A stretch of 22,467 nt of DNA, taken from positions 3,470 to 25,936 of the forward strand of contig DBVR01000027.1 of the NCBI GenBank assembly GCA_002308755.1, read 5' to 3'. Position 1 is the first letter of the stretch. Each line of letters opens with the position of its first letter. Both the position numbers and the translations under genes were made by a program. Below, in pieces: positions 1-8,902 of the stretch. Under the pieces are notes generated by a model. That model saw nothing but the letters and a program-made list of their open reading frames with translations. It had not been told where the DNA came from and did not search any database. Origin of the DNA: Christensenella sp. UBA1259 (GTDB taxonomy: Bacteria; Bacillota; Clostridia; Christensenellales; Borkfalkiaceae).

Positions 1-1469
1 CCGCGCCCCGCCATGTTGGTGGCGATGGTTACCGCGCCGAATCTTCCCGCCTGCGCTATGATGTCGGCTTCTCTCGCGTGGTTTTTGGCGTTCAACACGT
101 TGTGTCTTATGCCTTTCGCGATAAGAAGTTTACTTATTTCTTCCGACTTTTCGACCGTTACCGTACCGACGAGTACCGGCTGACCGTTTGCGTGCCTTTC
201 GGCTATTTCGTTTATTATCGCTTTGTTTTTGCCCCTTAACGTCTTATATATCACGTCGGGCATATCCTTTCTCGCGACGGGCTTGTTTGTGGGAATTTCC
301 AGAACGTCCAGCCCGTATATCGCGCGGAATTCTTCTTCTTCCGATTTCGCCGTACCCGTCATACCCGAAAGTTTCTTGTAAAGTCTGAAATAATTCTGGA
401 AGGTTATCGTAGCGTAGGTCTTGTTTTCGTTTCTTATCTTAACGCCTTCCTTTGCTTCTATCGCCTGATGCAACCCGTCGGAATAGCGCCGTCCTATCAT
501 AAGACGACCGGTAAATTCGTCGACGATTATAACTTCGCCGTCGTTCACGACGTAGTCGTTGTCTTTCTTGAAAATATAATTCGCCTTTAAAGCCTGCTGG
601 ATATGGTGCGAAAGAGTCGCGTTTTCTATATCCGCAAAACTCGCAAGCCCGAAAAACGACTCGGCTTTTTTCGCGCCGCTTTCGGTTATCTGCACGCTCT
701 TTTCCTTTATGTCTATGGTGAAATCCTTGTCCAAAACCAACGTCTTTACGAATCTGTTGGCGGAAACGTACTGTTCGCTGGATTCCTGACCTCTGCCCGA
801 AATTATAAGCGGCGTTCTCGCTTCGTCTATTAAAATAGAGTCCACTTCGTCGACTATCGCGAACGACAGCGGGCGTTGAACCATCTGTTCTATGCGGCTT
901 TTAAGGTTGTCCCTTAAATAGTCGAAACCCATTTCGTTGTTGGTGCCGTAGGTTATGTCGCATTTATAGGCTTTCTGCTTTTCGTCGTCTTCCATACCCG
1001 AAATGGCGACTCCCACCGTAAGCCCCAAAAACTTATAGACCTTGCCCATCCACTCGGCGTCGCGCGCGGCGAGATAGTCGTTTACGGTAACGATATGTAC
1101 TCCGTTCCCCGTCAGCGCGTTAAGGTACGCCGGCAACGTCGCCACAAGCGTTTTTCCTTCGCCCGTTTTCATTTCCGCGACTCTGCCCTGATGCAAACAC
1201 ACGCCGCCTATCAACTGAACTTTGTAATGTTTCATACCGAGCACGCGGAAAGCCGCTTCCCTGCAAACGGCAAAGGCGTCGCAGAGTATATCGTCCAGCG
1301 TTTCGCCCTTACTTAGCCTTTCTTTGAAAACGGCGGTCTGCCCCGTCAACTCTTCGTCCGACATCCCGATATACTTCGGCTCCAAAGCCAGAATATCGTC
1401 GGCTATCTTGTCTAACTTCCTTAAATTCTTTCTCGCCTCTCCGCCGAGAATATACCTGAATAACCCCAT
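1..1469 (-). CDS. secA: Preprotein translocase ATPase SecA (3' end outside window)
   Basis: SecA is the motor ATPase that pushes unfolded secretory proteins through the SecYEG channel at the cytoplasmic membrane. I read 489 codons from the ATG at 1469 to the window edge; the frame stays open, so roughly the C-terminal 40% lies outside. Visible are the Walker A motif MKTGEGKTL (residues 100-108), the DEVD Walker B/DEAD-type box (207-210), the sequence CDITYGTNNE (170-179), and, at the cut end, TIATNMAGRG of the second helicase domain. The start has a good AAGGAG site four bases upstream. It is the last visible gene of a metK-comF-secA operon, 12 bp after comF. The protein family is unmistakable; only the C-terminal domains (SecB/zinc tail) cannot be judged here. 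Confidence 0.97.
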   Translation of the reverse strand, partial: MGLFRYILGGEARKNLRKLDKIADDILALEPKYIGMSDEELTGQTAVFKERLSKGETLDDILCDAFAVCREAAFRVLGMKHYKVQLIGGVCLHQGRVAEMKTGEGKTLVATLPAYLNALTGNGVHIVTVNDYLAARDAEWMGKVYKFLGLTVGVAISGMEDDEKQKAYKCDITYGTNNEMGFDYLRDNLKSRIEQMVQRPLSFAIVDEVDSILIDEARTPLIISGRGQESSEQYVSANRFVKTLVLDKDFTIDIKEKSVQITESGAKKAESFFGLASFADIENATLSHHIQQALKANYIFKKDNDYVVNDGEVIIVDEFTGRLMIGRRYSDGLHQAIEAKEGVKIRNENKTYATITFQNYFRLYKKLSGMTGTAKSEEEEFRAIYGLDVLEIPTNKPVARKDMPDVIYKTLRGKNKAIINEIAERHANGQPVLVGTVTVEKSEEISKLLIAKGIRHNVLNAKNHAREADIIAQAGRFGAVTIATNMAGR

Positions 1470-1481
1470 TTTGCTCCTTAT

Positions 1482-2216
1482 TTAGGTCTTTATTTCCTTT
1501 TTTGCGGGCACGCTCGCCACCGTGAGAAGGTAAACTTTTACCGCTCCCGCCTTTTTTAATGTTTCCGCAAGCGTTTCAGCCGTCGCGCCCGTGGTCGTTA
1601 CGTCGTCGACGAGCAACACGGTCTTACCGTTTACGCTCTTTTTGTCCGACACCTTAAAAGAACCTTTTAAGTTTTCCTTTCTGTCGGCTTTGCCGAGTTT
1701 TGCCTGCCTTTCGGTCTCCCTGCTTTTTACGAGACAGTCGGTAACCGGCACTTTTATTATTTCAGACAACCGCGTCGCAAGTTCTTCCGACTGGTTGTAC
1801 CCGCGTTTGCGTTTTCTTTTTTCGGTCATGGGCACGAAACACACGACGTCGGCGTTAAAAGAGTTCTTAAAATACAGATACGACAGCGTTTCCGCAAAAG
1901 CGGACAAAAGATATTTGCCGTTACCGTACTTCGCTTTCTTTATAAGCGAATTTATCGGCTTTTTATAGGTAAACACGCTTCTCGCCGCGTCCACCGAAAC
2001 CATAAACCCCTTACAGGTAAGGCAGTAATCGGTAGCTTCGTCCGTTTCCCTTCCGCAATGCTGACAAAAGGTCTTGTCGTTGAACGGAAGATTATCGTAA
2101 CACTCTTTACAGAAGTACCCTTCGCCGAATATTTCCTTCCCACAGACGTTACACCGCCATTTCGGATCGTACAGCCCGAAAGTCAATATTCGGGACAGAA
2201 ATTCTTTCAGCCGCAT
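1482..2216 (-). CDS. comF: ComF family phosphoribosyltransferase-like protein
   Basis: This 244-residue protein matches the ComF/ComFC family, which is needed for DNA uptake in transformable bacteria and is also widespread in species not known to be competent. The N-terminus carries two CxxC zinc-binding pairs (Cys22/25 with 36/39, and Cys51/54 with 65/68). The C-terminal half is a type I phosphoribosyltransferase fold with RGYNQSEELA (138-147) and the PRPP-binding loop VLLVDDVTTTGAT (200-212). The start codon overlaps the metK stop as TAATG and no strong ribosome binding site is visible, so translation is probably coupled to metK. No other late competence gene is in the window, so a role in DNA uptake is not shown. 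Length is normal for the family. Confidence 0.93.
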   Translation of the reverse strand: MRLKEFLSRILTFGLYDPKWRCNVCGKEIFGEGYFCKECYDNLPFNDKTFCQHCGRETDEATDYCLTCKGFMVSVDAARSVFTYKKPINSLIKKAKYGNGKYLLSAFAETLSYLYFKNSFNADVVCFVPMTEKRKRKRGYNQSEELATRLSEIIKVPVTDCLVKSRETERQAKLGKADRKENLKGSFKVSDKKSVNGKTVLLVDDVTTTGATAETLAETLKKAGAVKVYLLTVASVPAKKEIKT

Positions 2217-3388
2217 TATTTCAGATACTTTTTAAGATCTTCCGCCCTGTCGGTCTTTTCCCATGAGAACCCGTCCTTTCCGAAATGCCCGTAAGACGCG
2301 GTCTCAAAGTATATAGGCTTTTTAAGTTCCAACTTTTCTATTATAGCCGCGGGACGCAGGTCGAATTCTTTTACCACGATATCAGCTATCTCCCCGTCGG
2401 GAAGTTTTCCCGTCCCGAAAGTCTTGACGGATACCGAAACGGGATTCGCAACCCCTATGGCGTAGGATACCTGTATCCTGCACTCGTCGGCAAGTCCCGC
2501 CGCCACGACGTTTTTGGCGATATATCTCGCCATGTAGGTGGCGGACCTGTCCACTTTGGTCGGGTCCTTTCCCGAAAAAGAACCGCCGCCGTGCGGGCAT
2601 TTGCCGCCGTAGGTGTCTACGATTATTTTTCTGCCCGTAAGTCCCGAATCTCCCGCCGGTCCGCCTATTTCGAACCGTCCCGTCGGGTTTATATAGTACT
2701 TGGTGTTTTCGTCGAGATATTTTTTCGGCAGAACGGCGTCAATCACCCGTTCCTTTAAGTCCTTTCTCAATTTTTCGGTGGTTACGGTGTCGTCGTGCTG
2801 TGCGGAAAGAACCACCGCTTCTATGCGCTTTGGCGTTTTGCCGTCGTATTCCACCGTTATCTGCCCTTTGCCGTCGGGTCTTAAATACGGCAGTTCGCCG
2901 CTTTCTCTTACGTCCTGTAACCTTTTGCACATCTTATGCGCAAGGGATATCGGTAAAGGCATAAACTCTTCGGTCTCTTTGGTTGCGTAACCGAACATAA
3001 GTCCCTGATCGCCCGCACCCGTTTCGTCGTATTTATCTTTGCTTTCAGACTTCTTTTCGGCGGAATTATCCACGCCGAGCGCGATATCGGGGCTCTGCCC
3101 GTTGATTTTCACTAAAATCCTGACCGTGTCCGCGTCGAACCCGAGACCTTTTTTATCGTACCCCGTCTTGCGCACCGTTTCTCTCGCCGTTTTTTCTATA
3201 TCGACTTTCGCCGCGGATGTTATTTCGCCCATTATAAGCATAAAATCCGAGGTAACGCAACACTCGCACGCCACTCTCGCGTTTTCGTCTTTCGACAGGT
3301 ACGCGTCGAGAATCGCGTCGGCAACTCTGTCGCATATTTTATCGGGATGTCCCGAAGTTACGCTTTCGCTGGTAAAAAATTCCTTCAT
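2216..3388 (-). CDS. metK: S-adenosylmethionine synthase MetK
   Basis: MetK joins ATP and methionine to make S-adenosylmethionine, the cytoplasmic methyl donor used by the methyltransferases and radical SAM protein elsewhere in this window. At 390 residues it is normal length. Signature segments are GHPDK (residues 13-17, ATP binding), GAGDQG (124-129) and the phosphate-loop segment GGGSFSGKDPTKVDRS (267-282). The ATG at 3388 has AAGGAAA about six bases upstream. It is the first gene of a leftward operon with comF and secA. Its promoter lies only about 27 nt upstream of the start, leaving no room for a SAM riboswitch (S-box), which often controls metK in Bacillota. Confidence 0.98.
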   Translation of the reverse strand: MKEFFTSESVTSGHPDKICDRVADAILDAYLSKDENARVACECCVTSDFMLIMGEITSAAKVDIEKTARETVRKTGYDKKGLGFDADTVRILVKINGQSPDIALGVDNSAEKKSESKDKYDETGAGDQGLMFGYATKETEEFMPLPISLAHKMCKRLQDVRESGELPYLRPDGKGQITVEYDGKTPKRIEAVVLSAQHDDTVTTEKLRKDLKERVIDAVLPKKYLDENTKYYINPTGRFEIGGPAGDSGLTGRKIIVDTYGGKCPHGGGSFSGKDPTKVDRSATYMARYIAKNVVAAGLADECRIQVSYAIGVANPVSVSVKTFGTGKLPDGEIADIVVKEFDLRPAAIIEKLELKKPIYFETASYGHFGKDGFSWEKTDRAEDLKKYLK

Positions 3389-3421
3389 ACGTTTTCCTTA
3401 AAATATATCCGATACTTTGGT

Positions 3422-3451
3422 ATTATATCATTGTTTCGCCTTTACTGTCAA
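3422..3451 (-). promoter_or_regulatory. Promoter of metK-comF-secA
   Basis: Reading leftward, a perfect -35 TTGACA (3451-3446) and perfect -10 TATAAT (3427-3422) are separated by 18 nt. The predicted start is near 3415, giving a leader of about 27 nt. Confidence 0.85.
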
Positions 3452-3547
3452 TCGCATACGATAAAGATATTGAATTTGCGGCTTTTATACGACAAAATTT
3501 TTCTAAAATTTACCGCCGTTTTTAAGTCGCGCCGCATTTAAAAACGA

Positions 3548-3576
3548 TTGACTTATTTTTTTGCCTTATGTATAAT
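3548..3576 (+). promoter_or_regulatory. Promoter of the ABC exporter / radical SAM operon
   Basis: TTGACT (3548-3553), a 17-nt spacer and TATAAT (3571-3576) give a near-consensus sigma-A promoter. The predicted start is near 3583, with a leader of about 30 nt that contains the AAAGGAG ribosome binding site (3599-3605). No operator palindrome is obvious and no regulator gene is adjacent. Confidence 0.85.
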
Positions 3577-3612
3577 AAAATATTGTAGCCGAAAATTTAA
3601 AGGAGCGATTCA

Positions 3613-5502
3613 ATGTCAGCAAAAAAGAAATCGGAACGCGGCAAAAAACTCGACCTTTCGGGCGTGGGACCCGCCGTCAAAACGATTTCGAAATCCATAA
3701 GAGAATATAAAAAACCTTCGGTTTTAGCGCCTTTGTTCGTAATGTGCGAAACTATCATAGAGTGTCTTATACCTTTCGTTATGACGCTCCTTTTGGGCGT
3801 TTTGGAGATTGCTTCGGGAAGGGCGGGAAATACCGACGCTTTTTTATCGAAACTTTTCGATTTTTTAACCGGCGGCGGAGAGCCTAATTATCTTCTGCTG
3901 ATACTCGAATTCGGCGCAATTCTCTTCGTTCTCGCCGTTATTTCTCTTATCTGCGGCGTGAAAGCGGGAAAGTACACTGCGATAGCGTCCAGCGGGTTCG
4001 CTAAAAATCTGCGTAAAGATATGTATTACAAAATACAGGGCTTTTCCTTTGCCAACATAGATAAATTTTCCGCGTCTTCTCTGGTAACGAGACTGACTAC
4101 CGACGTTACCAACGTCGAAATGTCCTACATGATGATAATAAGGACCGCCGTCCGTGCTCCGTTTATGATGATATTTGCAATGATAATGGCGTTTACCATA
4201 AACGCCGAAATGGCTTTAATCTTCGTATGTATCGCGCCTTTACTCGCGGCGGGGCTTATCTTTATCATGATGAAAGCCGTGCCTTTCTTCCACAGAATAT
4301 TCAAAAAATACGACGCATTGAACGAATCGGTGGAAGAAAACGTAAGGGGCATAAGAGTCGTTAAGTCGTACGTAAGAGAAGAACACGAAAAAGAAAAATT
4401 CGGCAAGGCTTCCGACGAAGTAAGACAGAACTTCACGAAAGCCGAAAAACTTATCGCTCTCAATACCCCGCTCATGAATTTCTGCGCGTACAGCGGTATC
4501 ATACTGATATTCGTCATCGGTTCTCTCATGATAGTAAGGTCTAACAACTCGCTTTTACAATGGACGGAATTACAGAGTTTTATGACCTACTCCTTCCAGA
4601 TACTTATGAGTCTCATGATGCTTTCCATGATAATGGTCATGATAATCATGAGTATAGCGAGCGCGAAACGTATCGCCGAAGTAGTAAACGAAAAAAGTTC
4701 CATAGTTTCCCCCGAAAACGCGTTAACGGAAGTCAAAAACGGGAGTATTCTGTTTGAAAACGTCAAGTTCAAATACGTTTCCACCGCCGACAGGTATTCG
4801 GTGGAAAACATTTCCGTTAATATTAAAAGCGGCGAAACGGTTGGAATAATCGGCGCGACGGGATCGGGCAAAACCACTATGGTGAGCCTTATACCGAGAC
4901 TTTACGACGTTTCGGAAGGCGTCGTTAAGGTGGGCGGCGAAGACGTGAGAAAATACGACCTGACCGTCCTTCGCAACTCCGTCGCCATGGTGTTGCAAAA
5001 GAACGTGCTTTTCTCCGGCACTATGAAAGAAAACTTAAAGTGGGGCGACAAAAACGCCACCGACGAAGAGATAGAGAACGCGGCGAAACTCGCGCAGGCG
5101 CACGAGTTTATTCTCGCCCGTCCCGACGGTTACGATACATACGTAGAACAGGGCGGCGCGAACGTTTCCGGCGGGCAGAAACAGAGACTTTGTATAGCGC
5201 GCGCTCTCTTAAAGAAACCCAAGATACTTATTTTAGACGATTCCACGTCGGCGGTTGATACCAAAACCGACGCGCTTATCCGTGCGGGACTTAAAAAATA
5301 TATTCCCGAAACGACGAAGATAATAATAGCCCAGCGTATCGCTTCCGTTCAGGACGCCGACAAGATAATCATAATGGAAAACGGCACGGTATCGGCTATC
5401 GGCACTCATGCGGAACTGCTTAAAAACAACGATATCTATAAGGAACTTTACTATTCGCAGAATAAGACGGTATCACAAAATAACGACGGAGGTAACGAGT
5501 AA
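3613..5502 (+). CDS. ABC exporter half-transporter, degenerate-site subunit
   Basis: This 629-residue protein is a type IV ABC exporter half: an N-terminal six-helix membrane domain (about residues 35-350) and a C-terminal ATPase domain. Walker A is GATGSGKTT (about 415-423), the signature is VSGGQ (about 517-521), and Walker B is LILDDSTSAVD (about 537-547). Two normally catalytic residues are replaced: the Glu after Walker B is Asp, and the switch His is Gln (IIAQRIASV). This is the known pattern of the degenerate-site partner in heterodimeric exporters such as BmrC/BmrD and TM287/TM288. It has a strong AAAGGAG site eight bases before the ATG and overlaps the next ABC gene as TAATG. The substrate is unknown; drugs, lipids or peptides are all possible. 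Confidence 0.93.
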   Translation: MSAKKKSERGKKLDLSGVGPAVKTISKSIREYKKPSVLAPLFVMCETIIECLIPFVMTLLLGVLEIASGRAGNTDAFLSKLFDFLTGGGEPNYLLLILEFGAILFVLAVISLICGVKAGKYTAIASSGFAKNLRKDMYYKIQGFSFANIDKFSASSLVTRLTTDVTNVEMSYMMIIRTAVRAPFMMIFAMIMAFTINAEMALIFVCIAPLLAAGLIFIMMKAVPFFHRIFKKYDALNESVEENVRGIRVVKSYVREEHEKEKFGKASDEVRQNFTKAEKLIALNTPLMNFCAYSGIILIFVIGSLMIVRSNNSLLQWTELQSFMTYSFQILMSLMMLSMIMVMIIMSIASAKRIAEVVNEKSSIVSPENALTEVKNGSILFENVKFKYVSTADRYSVENISVNIKSGETVGIIGATGSGKTTMVSLIPRLYDVSEGVVKVGGEDVRKYDLTVLRNSVAMVLQKNVLFSGTMKENLKWGDKNATDEEIENAAKLAQAHEFILARPDGYDTYVEQGGANVSGGQKQRLCIARALLKKPKILILDDSTSAVDTKTDALIRAGLKKYIPETTKIIIAQRIASVQDADKIIIMENGTVSAIGTHAELLKNNDIYKELYYSQNKTVSQNNDGGNE

Positions 5503-7475
5503 TGCCGAGACCCATGCCTCCGAGAAACGGTAAAAACTTCGTGCCGCAAAAAGCCAAAAAAGGCACTCTTTTAAGACTTATAAAAATGCTGCTCGTCGGC
5601 AATAAAAAACTGCTCGCCGTTATCCTTATATGCCTTGCCGTAACTTCCGTAACCGGCGTTGCATCTTCCTTTTTCCTTGCGCAACTTTTAAAAACCATAA
5701 ACAGGGGGTTAGAACTCGGCGGCGGCGAAAGCGCGCTGAACGAGATAATGCCAACGCTTACCGTTATATTCGTCGCTATGGGCGGGGTGTACCTTATCAA
5801 TATCCTGTGCGCCTTTTTATACACCCGTCTCGGCGCGATCCTGACGCAAAGATTCTTGCACCAGACGAGAACGGAAATCTTCAATAAGATGCAGTCTCTC
5901 CCCATAAAATACTTCGACACGCACAAAACGGGCGATATAATGTCAGTTTACACCAACGATACAGACGCGCTACGCCAACTCGTGTCGCAGAGTCTGCCTT
6001 CCCTTATTTCTGCGGCGATAAGCCTTACTACCCTGCTCGTTTTAATGTTCACTTACAGCATCTGGCTTTCTCTCGCCATCTTCGTCGGCGTGTTCGTCAT
6101 GTTCAAGGTCACCAAGACCGTGGGCGGAAAGAGCGCGAAATACTTCGTTAAACGACAGATTTCTCTCGGTAAGGAAGAAGGCTTTATCGAAGAAATGATA
6201 CATGGCGGAAAGGTGGTCAAAGTTTTCTGCCACGAAGAAGAGTCCAAAGCCGATTTCGACGAGAAGAACGAAGAACTCTGCGAAATGGCGACCAAAGCCA
6301 ACACGTTTGCCAACATCTTAATGCCGATAATGGGCAATATAGGAAATATCCTGTATATTTTCGTCGCCTTCGTCGGCGGGCTTTTGATGGTGCTCAACGT
6401 CCCTAACCTTACCGTTACGGGATTTGTACAAGATACCGCGGACGTCAGCGCGACGACGGCATTTATAATAACCATTATGGCGTTTTTACCCGTAAGCCGT
6501 CAGTTTACTTCTAATATCGCGCAGTCTTCGCAACAGATAAACTCTATCGTAATGGGGCTTGCGGGGGCTTCGAGAATTTTCGATATTTTAGACGAAACGC
6601 CCGAGACCGACAACGGCTACGTTACTTTAGTGCGTTGCCGTATCTCCCCCGACGGAACTATTACCGAGTGCGAAGAACGGACGGGACACTGGGCGTGGAA
6701 ACACCCGCATAAAGCCGACGGAACTATTACCTATACCGAACTTAAAGGCGATATACAAATGTTCGACGTGGATTTCGGCTACGTTCCCGAAAAAATAGTC
6801 CTGCACGACGTAAGTTTATACGCACACCCCGGTCAGAAAATAGCCTTCGTGGGGGCGACGGGCGCGGGAAAAACGACTATCACGAGTCTTATAAACAGGT
6901 TTTACGACATAGCCGACGGAAAGATCCGTTACGACGGCATAAATATAAACAAGATAAAAAAACCCGACCTGCGCCGTTCTCTCGGCATAGTTTTACAGGA
7001 CACTAACCTGTTTACGGGCACGGTCATGGAAAACATACGCTACGGCAGGCTTTCCGCCACCGACGAAGAGTGTATCGCCGCCGCGCGGCTTGCCTACGCC
7101 GACGATTTCATTACCCGTCTTCCCGAAGGCTATAATACCATGCTTACGGCGGACGGCGGCAACCTTTCGCAAGGGCAAAGACAGCTTTTATCGATAGCGC
7201 GCGCGGCGGTAAAGGACGCACCCGTGATGATACTCGACGAGGCGACGTCTTCCATCGACACGAGAACCGAGGCTTTGGTACAGAAAGGCACGGATAAACT
7301 TATGGAAGGAAGAACCGTGTTCGTTATCGCCCACAGGCTTTCCACCGTACAGAATTCCGACGTTATCATGGTGTTGGAACTCGGCAGGATAATAGAACGC
7401 GGCACGCACGATGAACTGATAGCGAAAAAACAGAAATACTATCAGTTATACACGGGCGCTTTCGAGTTGGAATAG
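5502..7475 (+). CDS. ABC exporter half-transporter, catalytic-site subunit
   Basis: This is the 657-residue partner of the preceding gene and has the same layout. Walker A GATGAGKTT lies at about 451-459. Walker B ILDEATSSID (about 576-585) has the catalytic Glu, and the switch His is present (IAHRLSTV). Its signature motif is LSQGQ rather than LSGGQ, as in the TM288-type partner, so the heterodimer should have one active and one degenerate ATP site. Between the membrane and ATPase domains is an insert of roughly 45 residues (about 366-415) containing GHWAWKHPHKADG. A GGAGG site sits about eight bases upstream, inside the end of the previous gene. Start and stop overlap (TAATG), consistent with equal production of both halves. 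Confidence 0.93.
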   Translation: MPRPMPPRNGKNFVPQKAKKGTLLRLIKMLLVGNKKLLAVILICLAVTSVTGVASSFFLAQLLKTINRGLELGGGESALNEIMPTLTVIFVAMGGVYLINILCAFLYTRLGAILTQRFLHQTRTEIFNKMQSLPIKYFDTHKTGDIMSVYTNDTDALRQLVSQSLPSLISAAISLTTLLVLMFTYSIWLSLAIFVGVFVMFKVTKTVGGKSAKYFVKRQISLGKEEGFIEEMIHGGKVVKVFCHEEESKADFDEKNEELCEMATKANTFANILMPIMGNIGNILYIFVAFVGGLLMVLNVPNLTVTGFVQDTADVSATTAFIITIMAFLPVSRQFTSNIAQSSQQINSIVMGLAGASRIFDILDETPETDNGYVTLVRCRISPDGTITECEERTGHWAWKHPHKADGTITYTELKGDIQMFDVDFGYVPEKIVLHDVSLYAHPGQKIAFVGATGAGKTTITSLINRFYDIADGKIRYDGININKIKKPDLRRSLGIVLQDTNLFTGTVMENIRYGRLSATDEECIAAARLAYADDFITRLPEGYNTMLTADGGNLSQGQRQLLSIARAAVKDAPVMILDEATSSIDTRTEALVQKGTDKLMEGRTVFVIAHRLSTVQNSDVIMVLELGRIIERGTHDELIAKKQKYYQLYTGAFELE

Positions 7476-7476
7476 T

Positions 7477-8331
7477 ATGAAATGCGATCTCTGCCCTAAC
7501 CTTTGCGGCGTCGACAGAAAAATTTCTCTCGGACGCTGCGGCACGGGCGACACCGTAAAAATAGCCAAATATTACCTGCATAAATACGAAGAACCGTGTA
7601 TTTCGGGCTCAAAAGGTTCGGGCACGGTCTTTTTTTGCGGGTGTTCGCTTAAATGCGCGTTCTGTCAGAACTACGAACTTTCAAGGGTAAAAAGGGGCAA
7701 GGATATTTCGGTAAACGAACTTGCGGACATCTTCCGCGCCCTCGAAGAACAGGGCGCGGAAAACATAAATCTCGTTACCCCCACGCATTACGCGGACAAG
7801 ATAATGCGGGCTCTCGATATATATAGGCCTTTAATTCCCGTCGTGTATAACACCCACGGTTACGAAAACCTTTCTTCGCTTTACGCCGTCGATAAATACA
7901 TGGACGTGTATCTGCCCGACCTTAAATTCTTTTCGCCCGACGTTTCCGAGCGATACACGGGAATAAGAAATTACTTTGACGTTGCCGCAAAGGCAATAGA
8001 GTTTATGGCGAATAAACCGCTTATATGGGGCGAAAACGGTATGATGAAACAAGGAACGCTGGTAAGACACCTATTGCTTCCGTTAAACCTGTCGGACAGC
8101 AAGAAGATAATAGATTTTCTCGCGGAACTTAAAGACAAGGTTTATATAAGTCTTATGAGTCAGTACACGCCTTTCGGGGAAATAAAAAACTTTCCGGAAC
8201 TAAATCGGAAAGTTACCAAAAGAGAATACGACAGTCTTATAGATTACGCGCTTTCAAAGGGTATTACGAATATGTTTTACCAGAAACTTTCTTCCGCGGA
8301 AGAAACGTATATCCCCCGCTGGGATTTTTAG
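7477..8331 (+). CDS. PflX-type radical SAM protein (pyruvate formate-lyase activase homologue)
   Basis: The 284-residue protein carries a CxxxCxxC cluster motif, CSLKCAFC (Cys56, Cys60, Cys63), that binds the 4Fe-4S centre cleaving S-adenosylmethionine. An N-terminal set of extra cysteines (3, 6, 10, 21) in the arrangement CDLCPNLCGVDR is typical of the PflX group (COG1313). Related activases install glycyl radicals, but the substrate of PflX proteins is not established and no glycyl-radical enzyme is in this window. The ATG is one base after the ABC stop codon and has only a weak purine-rich site, so it is probably translated by coupling within the same operon. The gene ends 1 bp from the convergent chromate transporter gene. 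Confidence 0.87.
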   Translation: MKCDLCPNLCGVDRKISLGRCGTGDTVKIAKYYLHKYEEPCISGSKGSGTVFFCGCSLKCAFCQNYELSRVKRGKDISVNELADIFRALEEQGAENINLVTPTHYADKIMRALDIYRPLIPVVYNTHGYENLSSLYAVDKYMDVYLPDLKFFSPDVSERYTGIRNYFDVAAKAIEFMANKPLIWGENGMMKQGTLVRHLLLPLNLSDSKKIIDFLAELKDKVYISLMSQYTPFGEIKNFPELNRKVTKREYDSLIDYALSKGITNMFYQKLSSAEETYIPRWDF

Positions 8332-8332
8332 A

Positions 8333-8902
8333 CTACAACACCCCGTAAAAGATTATTCCCGAAAACGCGGATATAAGTATAAGTATCAAGGGCGAAATAC
8401 TGCCCTTTTTTATTTTCTTGTAAATAAAATACGTCGCGGCGACGACTGCGAATATTATAAGCGCTTTATAATCGAAAGAAAGCGGCTCGGATATCGCGGA
8501 GAACCCTAATATAACCTGCGCAAACATTATAAGTCCCGTCGCGATTATAAGCCCGACGACAACCGGTCTTACGCCCGACAAAAACCCCTTTACGCCCGCA
8601 AACTTCATAAGACCTTTTATTACCGACGCGACGAGAAGAACTATTATAAACGCCGGCAGAATAACGCCGAGAGTCGCTAAAAACGCGCCCAAAAGCCCCC
8701 CCTGACTTGCCCCGACGAAGGTCGCCATATTTATCGCGATAGGTCCCGGCGTGGATTCCGAAACGGCTATAAAATTAAGTATTTCGCTTTCCGTCAGCCA
8801 GCCGTGAGATATAACTTCTTCGGTAAGCATGGGAATCATGCCGTACCCGCCGCCGAAAGACACCGCGCCGATTTTCAGAAACGTTAAAAACAAGTCGATC
8901 AT
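8333..8902 (-). CDS. Chromate transporter family half protein (second of pair)
   Basis: This 189-residue hydrophobic protein matches a single Chromate_transp domain of the ChrA/CHR family, membrane carriers for anions such as chromate or sulfate. The conserved FGGGY (residues 16-20) and TPGPIAINMATFVG (about 51-64) segments are both present, followed by several membrane helices. It overlaps the upstream half gene as TAATG. In short-chain CHR systems two such halves are believed to act as a pair in place of one fused ChrA. Chromate transport itself is inference; the natural substrate could be another anion. The gene ends 1 bp from the convergent radical SAM gene. Confidence 0.88.
   Translation of the reverse strand: MIDLFLTFLKIGAVSFGGGYGMIPMLTEEVISHGWLTESEILNFIAVSESTPGPIAINMATFVGASQGGLLGAFLATLGVILPAFIIVLLVASVIKGLMKFAGVKGFLSGVRPVVVGLIIATGLIMFAQVILGFSAISEPLSFDYKALIIFAVVAATYFIYKKIKKGSISPLILILISAFSGIIFYGVL

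Noticed and set aside
2285..2758. A 157-codon open frame on the plus strand within metK.
   Set aside because: metK is certain on the other strand; this is its shadow.
3389..3612. Possible SAM riboswitch or small gene in the divergent region.
   Set aside because: The two promoters occupy it, both leaders are about 30 nt, and no S-box-like helices or supported frame were seen.
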